From the NCBI GenBank assembly GCA_964636985.1, contig CAZWSX010000022.1, positions 62,001 through 126,000 on the forward strand: DNA of 64,000 nucleotides, written 5' to 3'. The notes under the pieces were generated by a model. It made no database searches. It was given only the letters and a program-made list of their open reading frames with translations, and was not told the origin of the DNA. The position numbers were made by a program, and so were the translations under genes. The number at the start of each line of letters is the position of its first letter. Position 1 is the first letter of the stretch. Shown here piece after piece: positions 55,701 through 62,048 of this stretch. This DNA comes from CAZWSX01 sp964636985. GTDB taxonomy: Bacteria > Planctomycetota > Planctomycetia > Pirellulales > Pirellulaceae.

Positions 55701-58691
55701 TCCGCCGGGATTGAGTTGCGTTGAAGCTAAGCCAGCCGCTCCGCTATCGAGAACGGACCCGTTGTTGTTGCCATCAAACCCTTTTCCGGTGACCAATTGG
55801 TACAACGCCTCGATGTCCGTTTCAGGCTGATCTCCGCCATATCCCGGGGTCGTGCGATTGAGGGCCGATTGAATCGCCGTCATGTAGCCGGAAGTACTCG
55901 TGGCCACGATGGGTTGATTCAAAACGAAGGGCCTTCCTGTCGCGTACTCATACGCGAAGTTGGCGTATTCCTCGAAACGCCCCACGCCGAATCCAAGGTC
56001 GATTCCGGGTAGCGATGATTGGAGGTTTGCGATGATATCGGGGAAGGCAGATCGAACGATCGGGCTGTTGTTGACGAAGCTTCCGGTATCGTCGAATAGC
56101 AGAAAAACGTCGACGAGATTGGTCAATGCGCCGGTCTTGGGCATCGTCAACGTTACTGTTTGTCGCAGCGACTCGCCTGCTGCGAGCGATGCCGTGATAT
56201 TAAGAGGGGTGACATCTCCAACGGCCGGGTTACTCGTTCCGCTGGGCCAAAGCGTTCCGCCGACGGTGGTTGGGGATGTCTGCGTTGTGCCTGCTGGAGC
56301 CACCTCGCGAATCACGTAGGCACCCGGCGTCATATTCGTGAACGAATACGAACCATCCGCGAGCGTGACGGTCGATTGTTCTCCAGCGTCTAGGACGTTG
56401 TTGCGGTTCAGGTCGACATAGATCGTGATGCCTCCGATTCCAGCTTCACCCGCATCGCGAATGTGATTGCGATTGGCATCGTCAAATTTCACTCCGTGCA
56501 GCTCGTTGGGACGAAAGACGGCGGCCGAGTTGACTCCCGAATGATCTTCCGCGGCTCCCAAGGTGACGACGTGCTCCAACTCCGTTGCCGGCGTTGAAGC
56601 AAGCAAGCTGGGAATGATCTCTCGAACCGTGTACGTGCCTTTCGCGAGGTGCGTGAAGCTGTAGGCCCCTGCTTCGTCGGTACCGGGCGTGTAAAACAAA
56701 TCGGCGGACGTCTGCGTCTGTGGTTCGTCAGCGTCCAGAATGGAGTTGCCGTTGAGATCCAGGTATACGGTGATGCCCGCCAAGCCGCGCTCGGCCGTCT
56801 CACGGATTCCGTCCCTGTTCGTGTCCGCGAAGACAACACCCGAGATCGAGGAATCTTTCAACTCGGTTTCGCCGAAGTCGAGAGCGACGACGTTGTCGCC
56901 GCTTTTGAGCGCAATCGAACGCGAGTGGGAAATTGGGGCCGTTGCACGCCAACCCACCGTCTGCTGCACGACGATCGTGGTGCTGCCGGTGGGAATTCCA
57001 GAAATCGAGTACGAGCCATCCGCTAACGTCGTGGTGCTCGCTTCGCCGGTTGACAGCACTCCATCACCGTTGGCGTCGACGAAAACAGTCCATCCAGTAA
57101 GTCCCGGTTCGCCGGTCTCGCGGAGGCCGTTTCCGTTCGCGTCATTCCAAACCGTCCCGCTCACCGAGCCAGGCGATGCGGTTGCGACATTGAAGTTGGC
57201 GAAATCGGGAGCGGTCGATTCCACTCCAGAAAACACGGTTACGGTGTTGCTGTCGCTGAAAGTGGGAGACGTCTCCCAGCCGGCAGGCAGCACTTCATGA
57301 ACTTCGTAGTCGCCAACTTGAAGGTTTGTAAACGTGTAGTTCCCATTGGCATCGGTCAACGTCGTGGGTTCCCCGACATCAGCAACCAGATTTCGGTTCA
57401 GGTCGAGAAAGACGGACCAATTCGCGAGGCCCGGATCGAGAAATGCTCCCGTTAACGCATCGACATCACGTTTGCTATTGCGGTTGACGTCGTTCCAGAC
57501 GGTTCCGTGGATCGACCCATTCAGGACGGTAAAGTTCGAGAAATCGCGGGCAACGGAAACCTCGCCGCCAGCAACGGTAACGGTTTGCCGAACGTCGTAA
57601 GTCGGCGAAACGTCCCACGCGGGCGGCAATAATTCCGTAACTTCGTAGTCGCCAGCCGCGAGACCAAGGAACGAGTAGACTCCGTTTTTGTCTGTGACCG
57701 TCGAGGTTTCGCCGACGTCCAGCGCGCCGTTGTTATTGGTGTCGAGAAAGACGGTCCAGCCTTCGAGCCCTGGTTCTGTGAAAGCACCCGTCGACGGATC
57801 GGTATCTCGAACGCCGTTGGCGTTGGTATCGTTCCAAATCGCCCCCTGAATCGAGCCATTCGTCAAACTGAAGTTGGCAAAGTCCTGAGTTACCGTGGTG
57901 CGCGCGATGACGGTCGCTGTCTGCTTGGTGTCATAGGTTGGTGAAACGTCCCAGCCAGCAGGCAGCACTTCGGATACTTCGTAGTCTCCGGGAGGTATAT
58001 CGGAAAACAGATAGTTTCCGGCCTCGTCGGTCAACGTCGACGGCTCACCAGGGTCCAGCGCGCGATTCGTATTCAAGTCCAAATAGACGGTCCAGTGCGC
58101 CAGGCCTGGCTCCGTATAAGCGCCAGGACTCCCCGCGCGGACTCCATCGCCGTTCAGATCGTTCCAAACGGTCCCGGCAATTTGGCCACCGCTAAAGTTG
58201 AAGAAGTCGGCGCGGGTGTCTTTCCCCTGGGTCACCACCACATCTTGAGAAATGGGGGCCGTTGGCACCCAACCGTCGGGAGTCACTTCCGCGATGCGAT
58301 AGTTTCCAGGCACAAGGTGGTTGATGACGAAGTCGCCATCCTGGTTCGTGATAGCGGAAGGCTCAGGCGTTCCACTTGCGTCCGTATTGAGGGTGCCGCT
58401 GTTGTCCAGGTCGAGGTAGACCGTCCAACCAGGGATGCCGCTCTCACCATTGTCCTTGACGCCATTGGAGTTCAGGTCCTCGTACACGGTTCCGACGATT
58501 GCCGTATCAGCGGTTCCCTTCATGACATCGGCAACGAGGACGGCGAGGAGCGAGCGGTGCTCCAGGCACTCCAGGGAGAGAAAGCGTTTTCGCTGACGAT
58601 TGCCGGCGACTCGACGGCGCGAACTACGGTTCGAACTACGGTTCGGGGAGTTGTGACGCGACCGTTGGAGCGTTTCGTTGGGGTGGTTCAT
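52776..58691 (-). CDS. Giant surface protein: SdrD-B-like repeats, VWA, cadherin-like repeats, propeller-like end
   Basis: 1,971 residues. The basic N-terminus contains FLSLECLEHRSLLA, a LEPR-XLL-type motif. Residues about 63-800 carry eight or so SdrD B-like domains (GTVWNDxNxNGxRDxxExGLxGW pattern, then VYLDLN and GNYxFxxLxPGDYEVxEVLPxGW), which bind calcium in staphylococcal relatives. A VWA-like domain follows (about 860-1140, LLFDDTGSF fitting a MIDAS). Cadherin-like or Ig-like repeats occupy about 1290-1670 (VNDPPVATxDTYTTxEDTSL pattern). The last 290 residues have repeated WxVD motifs suggesting a beta-propeller (LYWVVDADGRVFVHN, IWVVNDTSTADKVFRY). Adhesion or matrix function is likely. 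The start at 58691 has no strong ribosome-binding site. Confidence 0.9.
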   Translation of the reverse strand: MNHPNETLQRSRHNSPNRSSNRSSRRRVAGNRQRKRFLSLECLEHRSLLAVLVADVMKGTADTAIVGTVYEDLNSNGVKDNGESGIPGWTVYLDLDNSGTLNTDASGTPEPSAITNQDGDFVINHLVPGNYRIAEVTPDGWVPTAPISQDVVVTQGKDTRADFFNFSGGQIAGTVWNDLNGDGVRAGSPGAYTEPGLAHWTVYLDLNTNRALDPGEPSTLTDEAGNYLFSDIPPGDYEVSEVLPAGWDVSPTYDTKQTATVIARTTVTQDFANFSLTNGSIQGAIWNDTNANGVRDTDPSTGAFTEPGLEGWTVFLDTNNNGALDVGETSTVTDKNGVYSFLGLAAGDYEVTELLPPAWDVSPTYDVRQTVTVAGGEVSVARDFSNFTVLNGSIHGTVWNDVNRNSKRDVDALTGAFLDPGLANWSVFLDLNRNLVADVGEPTTLTDANGNYTFTNLQVGDYEVHEVLPAGWETSPTFSDSNTVTVFSGVESTAPDFANFNVATASPGSVSGTVWNDANGNGLRETGEPGLTGWTVFVDANGDGVLSTGEASTTTLADGSYSISGIPTGSTTIVVQQTVGWRATAPISHSRSIALKSGDNVVALDFGETELKDSSISGVVFADTNRDGIRETAERGLAGITVYLDLNGNSILDADEPQTQTSADLFYTPGTDEAGAYSFTHLAKGTYTVREIIPSLLASTPATELEHVVTLGAAEDHSGVNSAAVFRPNELHGVKFDDANRNHIRDAGEAGIGGITIYVDLNRNNVLDAGEQSTVTLADGSYSFTNMTPGAYVIREVAPAGTTQTSPTTVGGTLWPSGTSNPAVGDVTPLNITASLAAGESLRQTVTLTMPKTGALTNLVDVFLLFDDTGSFVNNSPIVRSAFPDIIANLQSSLPGIDLGFGVGRFEEYANFAYEYATGRPFVLNQPIVATSTSGYMTAIQSALNRTTPGYGGDQPETDIEALYQLVTGKGFDGNNNGSVLDSGAAGLASTQLNPGGSGDVPSFASFTADPARSVMPAAGNTGGAGFRAGALPIVLLATDTGFAYQPKGETSVTGVGGLTLPISALTGTSRPTTPFNSGAGLQETVTALNALGALVIGLGTNGQNNLDPRQGLEAISNLTGATNHSTATIANGTADPIAPGDPFYFQIASGFGASVANGVTAAIQNAVTNVAMDLTIQASDPRVHIINHTGVLHGVGAGATASFDIEFTGDGIPHRFDLQFVRSGTNVVVGSIPVVLGTPISGDGYAFEDLEDGEIGTGIDFGNTTAVVDSINTAPTFTKGADVTVLEDAGLQTITTWATNISPGPAREAGQTVDFVVENDHASLFATQPTISADGTLTFSTAANAFGTATISVVLHDNGGTLGGGVDTSARQTFTITVTPVNDPPVATADTYTTAEDTSLVVAASSGVLSNDTDVENDPLTTILVTGPSHGEITLNSDGSFSYVPNLNYNGPDSFTYKTNDGVADSNEVVVSLTVTPVNDPPVATSDTYTTVEDTSLVVVASSGVLSNDTDVENDPLTAILVTGPSHGVITLNSDGSFSYVPDLNYNGPDSFTYKTNDGIADSNIVAVSMTITPVNDPPVGVSDSYQVSGGQALVVSAATGVLVNDSDFDGDRLSAVLVGQPQNGTLTLNSDGSFTYIANPSFVGSDSFTYVASDGILTSNLVTVNITVTAPTHHRFIVVDGDSHTTFHYDESGNLVTQQGLDKKADDPRGIAANKDGSLYWVVDADGRVFVHNASGRTLGSWVARGIDRPEGIATNGKDLWIVDRETDRVYFFAGGAARRTGSVAATSSFALAVGNRKAMDLATDGVHIWVVNDTSTADKVFRYSTRGTLEGSWQIDAANSRPTGVTIDPNNVDHIWIVDAKTSRVYQYSDATNRISGRQNAELSFALDVADSDPQGIADPQAIFDSFFGNAANATSISRLPTVSNSEVAHANRAASGIESQRDAAFATLFYGIESDREMKSKFTRQRI
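53955..54560 (-). repeat. Tandem 291-bp repeat inside the giant surface gene
   Basis: Two cadherin-like units of 97 codons are nearly identical at base level; for example GTAGGTGAAGCTGTCAGG occurs at 54027 and again 291 bases later. Most differences are single bases. This indicates a recent in-frame duplication or ongoing homogenisation. Confidence 0.8.
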
Positions 58692-58820
58692 GATCGGTGT
58701 CTTACTCAGGGGGCGTTGAAGACGAGGAGGGGTGCGAGTGGAGCAGAAAAAGAGGAAAAGCGAATGTCGGCGTCAGGCCAGCATGTCGGACTTTGCATTC
58801 GTTGTTCTGGAAATCGGCGA

Positions 58821-60134
58821 CTAGTCGTCCTCGATTCCTTCGCCAAACAGCTTGTGTGGAAAAGGATCGTCAGGCATCGTCGTGTGGCATACGGTGCATT
58901 TCTTGATGGTGCCGGCGAATCCTTGTTGCAGAATTGCTTGCACGTTATCGGCGTCGGTAACCGTCGGTGTGATGGCGTGGGGGCTGCCATGGCACGCCGA
59001 GCAATGGACACCGCCGTGCCCGCGAGATTCTTTGTAAAGCTTGCCTGGTTCTTCAAATTCAAAATCAGGCCGGCGCTTCGAGTGACAAGAGCCGCAGGTT
59101 GGCTCGCTCACCCAAGGCGTGCGTCCTAAAGCACCAACCTTGGCCATGTCCCCGTGGCAATCGGTGCATTGAATCCCTTTTGCGAAGTGGATGTCCCGCT
59201 GGCAATGTGTGACGCCGCCCGGGTGGCAGGCGTAGCATGTGTTGTTCCCCAGGACGACCTTCGCTGGTTCCATGCGGTCGGCATGGGCGTGGTGCATCGC
59301 GCGGGACATCGTCGATACGCCCGGCGCTCCTTTGGCTCCCAGCGCCGGGTCGGCGTGGCACGAGGCGCACAGCACCGGCTTGGATGACTCCAAATTGATA
59401 GCCACTCCATTAGGCATACGGGGGTGGAGTTTGTCGTGGCGGCGGAGGATATCGGTTTCGACACTGATGCCGGGGGTGTTGTGGCAGATGTTGCAACTAA
59501 TTTCCCACGATACAGGGACTACGGCCTTCGTTGCAGCGACGTTCTTCTTGTTGATCACAACATTGATATTGCCTAGTTGATAAGGATCAAGGACGCCGTC
59601 ATCGCGGATCGGAGTGAGCGGAATACCGGTGGCCGACCAATCGTTGTCTCCCGTCGGTTTCATCGTGCCGCGAAGTCCATTGCCCGTCAGGCCGATATTC
59701 GGCGGAAGCCTCACGCCAAACAAGTTTGGCGCATAGTCCCAAAAGTTAGTCTTGTGTGTCGAATCCGTATTGCCGGGGATACCGTACGACACGGTAACGC
59801 CGCTCGTCACGATTTGCGGCTCTTCCCCACGACGAATCACTTGCGCTCTTAAAGTGTTGAAAGGCGGAAGCAGGCAGAGTTCCGAGAAGTCCTGGTTCAT
59901 GCAGTGCATGCCCAGATCGTTGTAGCCAAGCACGACGTATTGCAGCTTGGGTAAGACGGTGCTTGCCGCCGCTTTTGATTTCGTCGCCTGCCGATTGGTT
60001 CTCTCTTCAGAGAATGCGTTCTTTCGTGGTGACAGCAGAATCAAAATCAGGAGTGTCACGAGGATCGATGCCGCTACTGCGACGCTCGTAATAACGCGGC
60101 GACGATGCTCGGATGAGATGAGTTTGGTGACCAC
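58821..60134 (-). CDS. Seven-heme c-type cytochrome
   Basis: 437 residues from GTG 60134, which follows AGGAGA by 7 bases; the frame is open further upstream without signal. An N-terminal anchor helix (VITSVAVAASILVTLLILIL) is followed by a roughly 190-residue domain beginning QYVVLGYNDLGMHCMNQDFS, a motif found in other multiheme proteins. Seven CxxCH heme sites follow: CNICH, CASCH, CYACH, CTDCH, CGSCH, CSACH, CTVCH, with extra His that can serve as axial ligands. Electron transfer at the membrane outer face is likely. Its neighbours are two LEPR-XLL-type surface-protein genes; no partner oxidoreductase is in the window. Confidence 0.93.
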   Translation of the reverse strand: MVTKLISSEHRRRVITSVAVAASILVTLLILILLSPRKNAFSEERTNRQATKSKAAASTVLPKLQYVVLGYNDLGMHCMNQDFSELCLLPPFNTLRAQVIRRGEEPQIVTSGVTVSYGIPGNTDSTHKTNFWDYAPNLFGVRLPPNIGLTGNGLRGTMKPTGDNDWSATGIPLTPIRDDGVLDPYQLGNINVVINKKNVAATKAVVPVSWEISCNICHNTPGISVETDILRRHDKLHPRMPNGVAINLESSKPVLCASCHADPALGAKGAPGVSTMSRAMHHAHADRMEPAKVVLGNNTCYACHPGGVTHCQRDIHFAKGIQCTDCHGDMAKVGALGRTPWVSEPTCGSCHSKRRPDFEFEEPGKLYKESRGHGGVHCSACHGSPHAITPTVTDADNVQAILQQGFAGTIKKCTVCHTTMPDDPFPHKLFGEGIEDD

Positions 60135-60240
60135 TACTTTTCTCCTGAAATACCCGAGGCCCTCTCGAAGTGGCGTTAACGTGCCGCAGCTCGTCAACGC
60201 ACTGAAAGTTTCTTCGTGGTGCTGGACAGCTGAATGAGTG

Positions 60241-60258
60241 GCGGTCGAATGAGACCGC
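60241..60258 (-). terminator. Small hairpin after LEPR-XLL-type gene
   Basis: GCGGTC-GAATGA-GACCGC, 13 bases beyond the stop at 60272 on the minus strand. It lacks a U-run, so it is only a candidate terminator. Confidence 0.35.
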
Positions 60259-60271
60259 TAACCATCCAGCG

Positions 60272-61162
60272 CTACTTACTTGTGGAGAGTTTTCCCGTTG
60301 AAACTCCGCCGACAGTGACCACGGAATTGGCGCTCACGGCGGGGAAATCTGCGGGAAACGGCAACGATTTGCCTGCGATCGGGTGTGACGAGAAGACAAG
60401 TCGCCCGCGTCCAAGACTGTCGAGAGTGATCGATCCAACCAAAACATCGTCGACCTTGACGTCGACGGTCTCGCCTGGTGTCCCACCCTTGACGCTCACG
60501 GAAAACTTGCTGACGACGAGTCCATGTTCCGTTTCCGATTCGTATTCCGCCTCGCCGCGGAGCTTGGACACACCGGCGGGATCTGCCAATTTCGCCTTGA
60601 GTTCCGTGTGTGTTGATTGCGAACTGGTGTCGCCAACAGATGACGACTCCAGGCTTTTGCTCGTTGTGCCAATCGGCGCGGCGCCGCTCGAAATCGTCGT
60701 GGACAATACCGTTGCCCCTGAAGCGTCGTTGATGTTCACCACCGAACCTTCGACAACTGCCGGAGCACCCGACTTTAGGACCAGTTTTCCGACGCCGGCC
60801 GAATTCGTATGAATCGTGCCGACGTCTGCTCCATCCACGTTAACGGTGTAGTTCGCGTTTGCCTGCAGTCCGCTGACCGACGCTTTGAACTCCGATTTCT
60901 GAATCCCCTTTTCAGACTCCGATTCGAATTCAACGCGTCCTTTGGCCGTACTGGTGGCATCCGCGGGCAACAGCTTTCCCGAATAGTGGATTTCGTTGGA
61001 GTCGTTCGATCGAGAATGGCTCGTCGAAACCAGATCGCCGTGCTCGGACTCGGTTTCGGCGTTCTCCATTCCTGCGATCGACGCCAAGAGGCGACGGCCT
61101 TCGAGCGCCTCGACAAAAAGGCGATTGGAACGACGATTGCGTTGTTGGTTCGGTTTGTTCAT
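60272..61162 (-). CDS. LEPR-XLL-type surface protein with beta-rich repeats
   Basis: 296 residues from ATG 61162, which has AAGGAA about 8 bases upstream. The N-terminus is basic and contains FVEALEGRRLLASIAG, the LEPR-XLL-type motif. Two related beta-rich modules follow: YSGKLLPADATSTAKGRVEF, then SEFKASVSGLQANANYTVNV; and LKAKLADPAGVSKLRGEAEY, then SKFSVSVKGGTPGETVDVKV. They resemble CHRD-like domains in layout, but I cannot confirm the family. It is minus-strand, upstream of the cytochrome gene, and divergent from the sigma gene with a 289-base shared promoter region. Confidence 0.8.
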   Translation of the reverse strand: MNKPNQQRNRRSNRLFVEALEGRRLLASIAGMENAETESEHGDLVSTSHSRSNDSNEIHYSGKLLPADATSTAKGRVEFESESEKGIQKSEFKASVSGLQANANYTVNVDGADVGTIHTNSAGVGKLVLKSGAPAVVEGSVVNINDASGATVLSTTISSGAAPIGTTSKSLESSSVGDTSSQSTHTELKAKLADPAGVSKLRGEAEYESETEHGLVVSKFSVSVKGGTPGETVDVKVDDVLVGSITLDSLGRGRLVFSSHPIAGKSLPFPADFPAVSANSVVTVGGVSTGKLSTSK

Positions 61163-61451
61163 GGAAGAGGTTCCTTCTTTGCCTGCCGTAGGACATGGAC
61201 GCTTCGATGTAAGCTGAGTACTTCCGCACTGGGGGGAGCGAATGAACCAGTCCGCTTCCGCCAACGGATTTGCCAATTTGCGAAAGAAAGTCGAAAGTCA
61301 ACGTTCAGACAGGCACAAGAACCACCGCATCTTCGTGAAAGGCCGCTATTTATCAAAAAACTGAAAAAAGGATGGCGTACGGCCATCGCAGATTTCGCTC
61401 CTCTCCACGGAAACGTGGATTTTTCCGACTCAACTCGGCAAGTCCCTCACC

Positions 61452-62048
61452 ATGGCCAATGAAGTGAACGACCCAATCCCAGACGACAACGACCGCGAGT
61501 TAGTCCATCGGTTCGTTGCGGGAGATCGCGATGCAGCAACCGAGATTTATCATCGATACGCGCGCAGGCTCCGCGCGCTTGCTGACGCACAATGCTCCAC
61601 TACGCTCGCGTCGCGAATTGAGGCCGACGATATCGTTCAGTCGGTTTTCCGATCTTTTTTTCGACGGGCGAGCGAAGGGGATTACGATGTTCCCGAGGGG
61701 GAGGAACTATGGCGGCTCTTGCTCGTCATTGCCTTGCACAAGATTCGTGATTCGGCGCGACTCCACAGCGCAGCGAAACGCGATGCACGGCGAACCGTTA
61801 GCGGAGGTGATTCGCACCTGCTGTCTGTCGAATCGCCCGACGAACAGCCCGCAGTCGTACTGAGAATGGTGGTTAACGAAATACTGGGACGGCTTTCCGA
61901 ATCGAATCGGCACGTTATCGAGTTGCGAATTCAGGGACTGGAAATAGCCGAAATCTCCGACCGTTTGGGAAGAAGCAAGAGATCGGTGGAACGGATCTTG
62001 CAAGGATTTCGCGAGACCATAGCGAGGCAACTTTGTGAAGACGCCTAG
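61452..62048 (+). CDS. ECF-type sigma-70 family sigma factor
   Basis: 198 residues. Region 2 spans about 15-100 (DRELVHRFVAGDRDAATEIY, RIEADDIVQSVFRSFFRR). Region 4 is at about 140-192 (LGRLSESNRHVIELRIQGLE, IAEISDRLGRSKRSVERILQ), with a helix-turn-helix. It belongs to the same sigma group as the protein at 44972 but is clearly diverged. The kinase GTG lies 14 bases before this stop, so translation is coupled. No anti-sigma gene is seen. Confidence 0.92.
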   Translation: MANEVNDPIPDDNDRELVHRFVAGDRDAATEIYHRYARRLRALADAQCSTTLASRIEADDIVQSVFRSFFRRASEGDYDVPEGEELWRLLLVIALHKIRDSARLHSAAKRDARRTVSGGDSHLLSVESPDEQPAVVLRMVVNEILGRLSESNRHVIELRIQGLEIAEISDRLGRSKRSVERILQGFRETIARQLCEDA

